Source of the DNA: an uncultured Verrucomicrobiota bacterium
Lineage (GTDB): Bacteria > Verrucomicrobiota > Verrucomicrobiia > Chthoniobacterales > SZAS-18
Direction: 5' to 3'
DNA: 6,967 bases
NCBI GenBank assembly: GCA_937871685.1
Contig: CALMOL010000089.1
Coordinates: forward strand, 1-6,967
Below, one piece after another: positions 1 through 5,413 of this stretch. Position numbers and translations under genes: made by a program. How positions within the stretch are numbered: position 1 is the stretch's first letter; each line of letters starts with the position of its first letter. The notes beneath the pieces were generated by a model. That model was given only the letters and a program-made list of their open reading frames with translations. It made no database searches and was not told the origin of the DNA.

Positions 1-2090
1 AGCTACGACCCCACGCCGAATGTCATCCGACTTGGCCGTGGCTTCCTCTACGACGCGCGCCTTTCCGGCAACGGCACGCAATCCTGCGCCTCCTGCCACA
101 TCGACGGCCACCGCGACGGGCTCGCCTGGGACCTCGGCGATACCGGCGGCGATCTGACCTTCGTGTTCAGCACGCCCGTCGGCGCGCCGTTTCCCATCGA
201 GACGCCTATGCATCCTGTGAAGGGGCCGATGACCACGCAAACCCTCCGCGGCCTCGTCGGCCTCGAGCCGCTCCATTGGCGCGGCGACCGCGCGGACTTC
301 ACGCAGTTCAACTCCGCCTTCGCCACGCTCCTCGGCGGCACGCCGCTCAGCGCCGCGGACATGGCCGCCTTCCGCGACTTCGTGAACACCATCGTCTTCC
401 CGGCTAACCCCAACCAACGCCTCGACCGCTCCGCGCCCGCTACCTTCCCGCCGGGCGATCCCAACGCCGGCGATACCACCGCGGGCCAATACACCTACCT
501 CAACGAGCCCTACACCGCCGGCCAGCGCTGCAACACCTGCCACCTCCTCCCCACCGGCTCGAATCGCACCATCATCCCGAGTTTCGCGCTGCAGGAAAGC
601 CAATCGTTCAAGGTGCCGCAGTTGCGCGAGACCTACTCGAAACGATTCTTTGCGCGCAGTTCCACTGCTGTCTCGCTCTCCGGCTACGGCCTCACGCACG
701 ACGGCTTGGACCCCGACCTCTTCGCCTTCCTGTCGCGGCCGGTCTTCGGCACCTTCTCGAACGACACCGCGAAAAAGCGCAACCTGAGCGCTTTCGTCCT
801 CTGCCTCGACACCGGCACCGCCCCCGCCGTCGGCTACGCGCGCACGGTTCGCGCCGCTACCCTCGCCGCTGCTTCCGCCAATTGGACCACCCTTGAGGCC
901 CAGGCGCGCGCCCGCGGCATCGACCTCATCGCCCGCGCGCGGTTCGTTTCCGACAACCTCGGCCTCCTCTACCGCCCGCCCTCCGGCGACTACGCCAGCG
1001 ATCAGACCAGCCTCGGCCCCTACACCCGCGCGCAGCTCCAGGCGATGGTTGCCGCCGGCACCCTCACGCTCACCCTCGTTGGCGTGCCCGCCGGCAGCGG
1101 CCCGCGCATGGCCCTCGACCGCGCCGCCCCCGCGCCGCCCGCCACCTTCGCCGCGTGGCAGGCCGCGCGCTTCACCCCCGCCGAACTGCTTGATCCCGCC
1201 ATCAGCGGCGACCACGCCGACCCCGACGGCGACGGCGAGGACAACCTCGCCGAATTCCACGCTGGCTCCGACCCGCGCAGCGCCACCTCCGTCACCCGCA
1301 GCGGCCGCGCCATCAATCTTTCCACCCGCCTCCGCACCCAGACCGGCGACAACGTCTTCATCGGCGGCTTCGTCATCACCGGCACCGAGCCAAAAAACGT
1401 CCTCGTGCGCGCCCTGGGCCCCTCCCTCGCCGCCGCCGGGGTGACCGGCGTCCTCGCAAATCCCACGCTGGAGCTTTTCGCCTCCAGCGGCACCTCCCTC
1501 GCCACAAACGACAACTGGCGCGATTCCCAGCAAGTGGAAATCCAGGCCTCTAACCTCGCCCCCGGCGACCCGCGCGAGTCCGCCGTCATCCGCGTGCTCC
1601 CTCCCGGCGCCTACACCGCCATCGTCCGCGGCGCGGGTGGCAGCACCGGCGTGAGCCTCGTCGAGGTCTATACCTCGCCCCTGGTGGCGCCTCCGAGCTC
1701 ATCAATGTCAGCACCCGTGGCCGCGTGGAAACGGGCGACAACGTGATGATCGGCGGCTTCGTCGTCGGCGCCGGCCTCGGCGTCGGCGAATCCGGCACCG
1801 CCCGCGTCCTCGTGCGTGCCATCGCCCCCTCCCTTACCGATGCCGGCCTGACCGACGTGCTCGCCGACCCCGTGCTCGAGCTACACGATGCCACCGGCGC
1901 CCTCCTCGCCACCAACGACAACTGGGCCGACACCCAGCGCGAAGCCATCCAAGCCACCGGCCTCGCTCCTACGAATGCCGCCGAGTCCGCCTTGGTCGTC
2001 ACCCTGCCAAAAGGCGCCTACACCGCCATCATCCGCGGCAAGGGCGGCGCCACCGGCATCGCGCTCGTCGAAGTTTACAAGCTGCCGTAG
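1..2090 (+). CDS. Di-haem cytochrome c protein, C-terminal part, broken by one frameshift
   Basis: The frame is open from base 1, so the start lies outside the window. GTG at 163 is not a real start because homology begins before it. Codons 29-33 are CASCH (85-99) and codons 177-181 are CNTCH (529-543), two covalent haem c sites. Between them lie MHPVKGPMTTQTLRG (from codon 70) and HWRGD (codon 92), the signature of di-haem cytochromes that follow a YVTN-type beta-propeller. The propeller itself would be upstream (inference). Codons ~404-430 hold a Ca-binding thrombospondin-3-like stretch (DPDGDGEDN). Two ~125-residue modules follow. The first frame stops at 1746, but homology continues in frame 3 to TAG at 2088-2090. 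Restoring one base between 1671 and 1672 turns TAT ACC TCG into TAT GAC CTC GCC, joining VEVY to DLAPGGASELINVSTRG. Likely exported and redox-active; substrate unknown. The deletion may be a real mutation or a sequencing error. Confidence 0.85.
1303..2087 (+). repeat. Two tandem ~125-residue C-terminal modules of the cytochrome protein
   Basis: Module 1 spans about 1303-1671 in frame 1 and module 2 about 1695-2087 in frame 3. They align closely: INLSTRLRTQTGDNVFIGGF against INVSTRGRVETGDNVMIGGF, VLVRALGPSL against VLVRAIAPSL, LATNDNW in both, and GAYTAIVRGAGGSTG against GAYTAIIRGKGGATG. Both end in VEVY. This module is, from memory, frequent at the C-termini of exported Verrucomicrobiota proteins, often in pairs, and looks like a beta-rich surface or anchoring domain. 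Its function is not established. The fact that module 2 keeps the full pattern after the frame break argues that the break is recent or artefactual. Confidence 0.8.
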
Positions 2091-2092
2091 TT

Positions 2093-2111
2093 CCGGCGTC
2101 GCATTCGCCGG
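2093..2111 (+). terminator. Short hairpin just after the cytochrome stop codon
   Basis: CCGGCG (2093-2098) pairs perfectly with CGCCGG (2106-2111) around a 7-base loop, starting 3 bases after the TAG. There is no T-run after it, so it is not a textbook intrinsic terminator. Its position fits a 3'-end structure, but it could be chance in GC-rich DNA. Confidence 0.25.
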
Positions 2112-2299
2112 GTGTAGTGCCGCATCGCCGCGGAGGGCCAGAGCCTCCACAGAAACAACCGCGAGCATCGATGGTGCTGTCGGCGTCGCGTTACCGCGCT
2201 ATGCGACGTTCAACGTTGAACAATCCCCGCTAGGCAGAATGAGCGCATCCTATCCATATTCTACGCCGCCTTTCGGGGAGGTTGAGCGCGGCCGCCGGT
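2112..2299. other. Intergenic DNA, no gene recognised; 14-bp palindrome
   Basis: No frame here gives a recognisable protein. The only clear structure is the perfect palindrome GTTCAACGTTGAAC at 2208-2221. Such GTTCAACGTTGAA-type motifs look like dispersed intergenic repeats rather than an operator for a neighbouring gene, since no promoter-proximal start follows. Confidence 0.4.
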
Positions 2300-2415
2300 G
2301 GGTAGCGCACGCGTCCCGCGCGCCGCGCCGGGCGTCCCCGCCCGGCGGCCCTGGACAACGGGGCGCGAAGCGCCGGTGCTTTCGGCTTGGCCTGGGCGGG
2401 ACGCGTGCGCCACCC
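2300..2415. repeat. 116-bp inverted-repeat element (MITE/REPIN-like)
   Basis: The left arm at 2300-2318 (core GCGCACGCGTCCCG, 2305-2318) is repeated inverted at 2397-2415 (core CGGGACGCGTGCGC, 2397-2410). There are 14 perfect base pairs and 18 of 19 overall. Inside is a second perfect hairpin, CGCCGGGCG (2326-2334) with CGCCCGGCG (2339-2347) around the loop TCCC. The element has no transposase gene, and no certain target-site duplication is visible. The architecture is that of a non-autonomous palindromic element such as a paired REP or MITE. Copy number elsewhere in the genome cannot be seen. Confidence 0.6.
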
Positions 2416-2455
2416 GCGGCCAGGCATCGCTCACCCCCCTGAAAGTGGGTGTAAG

Positions 2456-2614
2456 CTGCAAGAAGATCCCGATGATGATGCGCGCTACAGCGTGAAGCCT
2501 GGGGACATCGTCAAGCTCATGTTCAGGTATCGAGATCACATCCTGAAAGACGGGAAGATGTTCTCGGGCGAGCCTATGTGGGTGCGCGTCGTAGAGTCAG
2601 GAGGATTTCCCTGA
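2456..2614 (+). pseudogene. DUF2314-like protein remnant, cut at both ends
   Basis: Translation gives about 52 residues containing YSVKPGDIVKLMFRYRD, then a KDGK turn, then SGEPMWVRVVESGGFP and TGA. The layout 'G-D-x-V-K-L-x-F ... G-E-x-M-W-V-R-V' matches the core of DUF2314-type small proteins, which normally continue with a glycine-rich loop, a conserved N-x-P step and a C-terminal tryptophan region. None of that follows here. No in-frame ATG precedes the conserved part; the open frame runs back only into the neighbouring inverted-repeat element through a TTG. I therefore read it as debris of a small cytosolic gene of unknown role, not an expressed gene. The family assignment is from memory of the motif. 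Confidence 0.5.
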
Positions 2615-2671
2615 GCATCCGCTCCATCTCTTTGAAAAACGGTGTAGTCCCGTCCTCGCGCCCACGTCTTT

Positions 2672-2827
2672 GGCAAGCGTCGCTCCGCGACGCGGCTTGC
2701 CAGAGGGCGGGGGTCCGGGGGTTGGAAACCACCGGCTACCGGCAGGTGTCGCTCCGCGACACGGAGGCGTTCACCGAGAGACTTCGCCGGCAAGTCTCGC
2801 ACCCATCTTGCGGCGTCACTGAGCCTA
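2672..2827. repeat. Cluster of GC-rich hairpins ahead of the reductase gene
   Basis: Three stem-loops lie in a row. The first is GGCAAGC-GTCGC/GCGAC-(gcg)-GCTTGCC at 2672-2701. The second is GTGTCGC/GCGACAC with loop TCC at 2746-2762. The third is GAGACTT/AAGTCTC at 2778-2798. The first two share the 13-mer GTCGCTCCGCGAC. The stretch ends with CTTGCGGCGTCACTGAGCCTA (2807-2827), which recurs with two mismatches at 4032-4052. An imperfect dyad centred on CCTAGG follows at 2818-2835. This looks like dispersed REP-type sequence or a structured spacer; I see no convincing promoter. Confidence 0.5.
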
Positions 2828-2897
2828 GGTTCGGTAAGCGACATCCCCGCGCATCAACCAATACGGGGGTTAAATCATCCAACCGGACCGACCCAAA

Positions 2898-3485
2898 ATG
2901 AGAAAGATCAGAATCTTCGAACACATCTCGCTGGACGGCGTGATTGCGCCCGGCGGACGGCACGCCGACACCGACTACTCGAATGGTGAGTGGACGGCGC
3001 CGTATCGAAGCCCGGAAGGGGCCGCGGCCACCGTCGAGGCCCAGGGCCAGGGCTTCGACCTGTTGCTTGGCCGGCGCACCTACGACCTGTGGGCCAACTA
3101 CTGGCCGAAGGTCAAGGGCGGTCCGTTCGCGGACAACATCAACGCCGCGACCAAATACGTCGCAACCCACCGGCCGGACAGCCTCGGATGGGGGCCGGTC
3201 GAGCATCTGGGCGCAGACATCATGGAGGGCATTCGCCGCCTCAAGTCCCAGGACGGTCCCGACCTCATCGTCTGGGGAAGCACGACGCTGACGACCGCGC
3301 TGCTTGAGCAGGGCATGGTGGACGACCTGGTGCTGGCGGTCTATCCGCTCCTGCTGGGCCAGGGCAAACGCTGTTTCTCGGACAGTGCCAGCCTGCGCGA
3401 GCTCGCTCTCGTCAGCTCGAAGGCCACGCCGACGGGCGTGCTCTTCAACACTTACCGGCACGTCGGAACGCTGCGAGCCCCCTGA
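2898..3485 (+). CDS. RibD C-terminal / dihydrofolate reductase-like family protein
   Basis: 195 residues, the usual size for stand-alone RibD-C (PF01872) proteins of the YwjB/YyaP type. These have a DHFR-like Rossmann fold and presumably bind NADPH; their substrate is generally unknown. Landmarks in order: N-terminal strand RKIRIFEHISLDGVIA (residues 2-17), which fixes ATG 2898 as the start; LLLGRRTYDLWANYWP (near 56-71), the typical 'GR.TY..W...W' block; NAATKYVATH; LIVWGSTTLTTALL, the nucleotide-binding 'GS..L...L' segment; and VDDLVLAVYPLLLGQGKRCF, the family's 'D......P...G.G...F' signature. All key blocks are present and the frame is intact. No strong Shine-Dalgarno sequence precedes the ATG. 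It is the first of three same-strand small genes separated by structured spacers and is probably transcribed alone or as part of that row. Confidence 0.9.
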   Translation: MRKIRIFEHISLDGVIAPGGRHADTDYSNGEWTAPYRSPEGAAATVEAQGQGFDLLLGRRTYDLWANYWPKVKGGPFADNINAATKYVATHRPDSLGWGPVEHLGADIMEGIRRLKSQDGPDLIVWGSTTLTTALLEQGMVDDLVLAVYPLLLGQGKRCFSDSASLRELALVSSKATPTGVLFNTYRHVGTLRAP

Positions 3486-3496
3486 TCTCGATGCCG

Positions 3497-3605
3497 CCTA
3501 GCCACGCGAGGCCGCGGCCGTCTCCGCGCGTCACGTTGGTGGCGGCAGACGGTCCCGCCGCCAGCGCCCGGCGTTCCGCGGGCGCTGAGCTTCGGGTCCG
3601 CTAGG
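3497..3605. repeat. Structured spacer A (attC-like outline)
   Basis: The spacer begins 11 bases after the reductase stop with CCTAGCCACGC (3497-3507) and ends with GCTAGG (3600-3605), which is the inverse of CCTAGC. Internal stems are TGGCGGC/GCCGCCA (3540-3546 with 3557-3563) and AGCGCCCG/CGGGCGCT (3563-3570 with 3579-3586); they share base 3563 and so cannot both be complete at once. CGCTGAGCTT follows at 3583-3592. The outline (outer boxes close to stop and next start, long imperfect fold) resembles an integron attC, but the conserved AAC/GTT triplets are AGC/GCT. It could equally be a REP-type spacer. The AGGA at 3603-3606 may serve as a distant ribosome-binding site for the next gene. 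Confidence 0.45.
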
Positions 3606-3619
3606 ACGCTTGACGCCCC

Positions 3620-3940
3620 ATGAAGAGTCTCATCCCCCTGCTCGCGGTTCTCGCCATTTTCTGCGGGTGCGCGACCTTCCAGACCGCGGTCACGGGAGTA
3701 GGGGACTGGCGTGACCTGAAGACCGGCGGCGTCTGCCCTGTGCATCACATCGCCATGCGAACCGAGATCGTTTACGAACCCCATCCGGATTCCTGCTTCT
3801 TCCGGCGTCCCGATTATGCGGAGGCACGGCGCACCCGGTTTCCCTATGCGCGCGACGACTACGCGCGGGAGGCGAACGGCTCGCGCCGGGGGAAGATTTA
3901 CGTCTGTCCGTCATGCTTGCTCGCGCGAGCCAACCCGTGA
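3620..3940 (+). CDS. Small putative lipoprotein with CxxHH and CPxC motifs
   Basis: 106 residues. Residues 1-16 form a short positive N-terminus and a hydrophobic stretch (LIPLLAVLAIF). They are followed by FCGC-AT, a plausible lipobox with Cys17 as the lipidated residue, so the protein is probably membrane-anchored and faces the periplasm. The mature part has CPVHH at 39-43 and CPSC at 96-99, pairs that could form a zinc ribbon-like or other metal site. A central R-x-x-FP-x-A segment (near 71-77) follows a Tyr/Asp-rich stretch. I recall small Verrucomicrobiota and Planctomycetes proteins with the same order (CxxH, FPxA, CPxC), but no function is known to me. Cys59 is an additional cysteine. 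The ATG is supported by the signal sequence directly after it. AGGA lies 13 bases upstream, a long spacing. Confidence 0.7.
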   Translation: MKSLIPLLAVLAIFCGCATFQTAVTGVGDWRDLKTGGVCPVHHIAMRTEIVYEPHPDSCFFRRPDYAEARRTRFPYARDDYAREANGSRRGKIYVCPSCLLARANP

Positions 3941-3948
3941 GAACGCAG

Positions 3949-4052
3949 CCCAGCCACGCTCGGCAGTAGGTTGCTCCATGGCGCCGCGCACCCGGCTGGT
4001 CCTCGCAGCACTCGGGCAGGCGGTGCGCCGCCTTGCGGCGTCGCTGAGCTTA
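3949..4052. repeat. Structured spacer B, ends similar to spacer A
   Basis: The spacer begins 8 bases after the lipoprotein stop with CCCAGCCACGC (3949-3959), matching 10 of 11 bases of the start of spacer A. It ends with CTTGCGGCGTCGCTGAGCTTA (4032-4052), matching 19 of 21 bases of 2807-2827 and sharing CGCTGAGCTT with spacer A. GC-rich short stems (GGCGG/CCGCC near 4019-4032) lie just before that end. The left arm ACGCTCGGC can pair imperfectly with GCTGAGCTT on the right. No GTTRRRY core is present and the outer arms are not complementary as they are in spacer A. Confidence 0.4.
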
Positions 4053-4077
4053 CAGACATGAATTGATCTGCGACACC

Positions 4078-4545
4078 ATGAACCAGAGCATCATCGTTGA
4101 GTTAGAGGCAACGCTGCCCCCGGGCGCGGTGGAGCAGATCATTCGTGGCTTGATCGGTTATAACGTGATGAAGGCGCCGCCGGCCGATCACCGGCCCTTG
4201 GCGGTGGTAGCGCGCCGGGCGGGGGAGATCGTCGGGGGTTTCCTGGGCCACACGCACTGGGGGTGGCTCTTCGGCCGGCAGCTTTGGACGGCGGAGGAGG
4301 TGCGAGGCAATGGCTTGGGCCGCCGCCTCATGCGGGCGGCCGAGGCGGAGGCACGCGCGCGGGGATGCCGGCACGCGCACTTGGACACCTTCAGCTTCCA
4401 GGCGCTCGGCTTCTACGAGCGGCTCGGGTATCGCGTCTTTGGCCAGTTGGAGGACTACCCGGCGGGGCACACCCGATATTTTTTGGAAAAGCGCGACCTT
4501 TCCGTGCCGAGCTTGGAGCTCGGGCAGGGGACCTCCAAGGTTTGA
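4078..4545 (+). CDS. GNAT family N-acetyltransferase
   Basis: 155 residues from ATG 4078. An in-frame TTG at 4063 would add only five unconserved residues, so the ATG is preferred. The acetyl-CoA binding motif A is clear: VRGNGLGRRLMRAAEAEARA, with the R-G-x-G-x-G loop at about residues 82-87. The C-terminal GNAT signature is HLDTFSFQALGFYERLGYRVFG, ending at about residue 125, then DYP.GH..YFLEKR. This matches the small GNAT group that acetylates unknown small molecules or amines in the cytosol; the substrate cannot be read from sequence. After FLEKR the protein carries a ~15-residue tail (SVPSLELGQGTSKV) that overlaps the start of the downstream repeat tract, so the tail may be repeat-derived read-through of the original stop. 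It is the last of the three small + strand genes. No good Shine-Dalgarno sequence is seen. Confidence 0.9.
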   Translation: MNQSIIVELEATLPPGAVEQIIRGLIGYNVMKAPPADHRPLAVVARRAGEIVGGFLGHTHWGWLFGRQLWTAEEVRGNGLGRRLMRAAEAEARARGCRHAHLDTFSFQALGFYERLGYRVFGQLEDYPAGHTRYFLEKRDLSVPSLELGQGTSKV

Positions 4546-4684
4546 TTCCTTCCGTCCAGCGTTGAATGAGGCTTGATCGAGGTTGGACCCCACCCCATCC
4601 AGCGCTGGATGACTTTCGCCCAAGTTTGACGGGAACCTCGTCCGAAGTTGGATGACAACACGCTTGGCTCAGTTGGTCGGAGCA
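4534..4684. repeat. Degenerate 21-22 bp tandem repeats with 43-bp higher-order period
   Basis: Seven units start at 4534, 4555, 4577, 4598, 4619, 4641 and 4663, with the rough form TCCAAGTTTGGATGACTTTCG. The best units fall exactly 43 bases apart: TCCAGCGTTGAATGA (4555), TCCAGCGCTGGATGA (4598), TCCGAAGTTGGATGA (4641). The middle one forms the perfect palindrome ATCCAGCGCTGGAT (4597-4610). A further lone copy, CAACTTTGGATGATTTC, lies at 5170-5186 on the far side of the second array, so the two tracts appear to belong to one repeat region. The first unit overlaps the end of the acetyltransferase gene. I see no coding function. Confidence 0.6.
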
Positions 4685-4720
4685 GGCAGACAACCCCTTT
4701 CCTGAATCGCTGAGCTAAGC
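4662..4720. repeat. 11-bp inverted repeat with CTGAGC end
   Basis: GCTTGGCTCAG (4662-4672) pairs with CTGAGCTAAGC (4710-4720) at 10 of 11 positions across a 37-base interval. The right arm, in TCGCTGAGCTA context, is another copy of the CTGAGC box seen before the reductase, lipoprotein and acetyltransferase genes. An ATG follows at once (4721), but its short frame has no recognisable product and stops inside the next array. Confidence 0.4.
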
Positions 4721-4853
4721 ATGCGACCCGAGAATGGGGTCGCTTTCTTCGCTGCGACGCCCATTACCAGAAGCAATCGCCCGCGCGGCTCTTCGCTCAA
4801 GGCTCCCACCGCCTCCCACCCACGTTTTGGAAGAGGGCGCGAGTCATGCGCAT

Positions 4854-5138
4854 GAGCAAATCGGTCTTTCGCATGACCATTTGGGTCTTCCGCATGACCA
4901 AAACGGTCATGCGCATGACCGATTGGGTCCTTCAAAGAGCGTTCGGGTCTTCCGCAGGACCAATTTGGTCTTCCCGAAGACCAAAGTGCTCTTCCGCATG
5001 GGCGATTGGGTCATGCGCATGACCGTTTGGGTCTGTCGCATGACCAATCTGGTCATGCGCATGACCGCGCCCCTCTTCCCAAGGACGAGCGGAGTCCTCT
5101 ACAGGATCAATTTGGTCTTCCCGAAAACCGTTCCGGTC
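4854..5138. repeat. 14-unit, 21-bp palindromic tandem array
   Basis: Units begin at 4854, 4875, 4896, 4917, 4937, 4958, 4979, 5000, 5021, 5042, 5063, 5084, 5105 and 5126; every step is 21 bases except one of 20 (4917 to 4937). The core is GACC-N5-GGTC, for example GACCAATTTGGTC, separated by 8-base joints of the form TTCCGCAT or ATGCGCAT. Where the joint is ATGCGCAT it forms the perfect 16-bp palindrome GGTCATGCGCATGACC (4905-4920, 5009-5024, 5051-5066). Units at 5063 and 5084 are decayed. Both strands translate as heptad repeats (VFPKTNL-like on +, HAHDRFG/HAEDPNG-like on -) simply because 21 is a multiple of 3; the 20-base step breaks both frames. There are no unique spacers, so it is not CRISPR. 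The function is unknown: possible protein-binding array, recombination substrate or dispersed repeat. Confidence 0.85.
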
Positions 5139-5241
5139 TTCCGCCCGCTGAACCAAGTATTTTGTCACCCAACTTTGGATGATTTCACCTTTAAGCTGGA
5201 ATGCCGCCGAGCGCTTCGTCCGAAGCGCAGCGCCATTGCCG

Positions 5242-5397
5242 GTGAATGCTCCGCCCGTTCTCATCGTCAGGGCCGGGCCGACGGGGCTCGTGCGGGCGCT
5301 TTGGCTGACGCGGCTGGGGGTGCCGGTGCGGATCATCGACAAGACGGCGGAGGCGGGGGCGACTTCGCAGGCGATGGCGGTGCAGGCGCGCGCTTGA
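5242..5397 (+). pseudogene. N-terminal stub of FAD-dependent aromatic monooxygenase (PheA/TfdB type)
   Basis: From GTG 5242 the 51 residues read as the first beta-alpha-beta of a FAD_binding_3 hydroxylase: PPVLIVRAGPTGL, then RALWLTRLGVPVRIIDK, then a short AEAGATSQAMAVQARA end and TGA. Family members run on for 400 or more residues, typically with ARTLE right after VQ. The dinucleotide motif GxGxxG has lost its first glycine (RAGPTG, GGG to AGG), and the usual hydrophobic residue after GL(V/A) is Arg. The break at GCGCGCGCTTGA is explained by loss of two bases from GCGCGCACGCTTGAG. No further homology follows because the convergent binding-protein gene ends at 5414. A dead fragment, probably left by deletion or insertion. 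Confidence 0.75.
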
Positions 5398-5413
5398 TCG
5401 CGCCGAGTCTTGG

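Noticed and set aside
893..1589. Pro/Ala/Arg-rich open frames on both strands inside the cytochrome gene
   Set aside because: These are antiphase shadows typical of GC-rich coding DNA; the di-haem frame has clear family motifs.
1660..1746. Programmed -1 ribosomal frameshift in the cytochrome gene
   Set aside because: The site TAT ACC TCG has no X-XXY-YYZ slippery heptamer, and a single missing base explains the change with a perfect family match.
3816..4061. An 81-codon + strand open frame overlapping the lipoprotein gene
   Set aside because: It is out of phase with the lipoprotein, is Arg/Ala-rich, and runs through the structured spacer with no recognisable features.
3486..4062. Canonical integron with attC sites
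   Set aside because: No GTTRRRY/RYYYAAC core pairs and no integrase in the window; kept only as a hypothesis about attC-like spacers.
4721..4853. Short open frame from ATG 4721 just after the CTGAGC box
   Set aside because: About 43 codons, no recognisable domain, stop lies in the repeat array; no ribosome-binding site. I see nothing else in this stretch.
4854..5138. CRISPR array
   Set aside because: Units are 21 bases with no unique spacer of 25-40 bases, and no cas gene is present.
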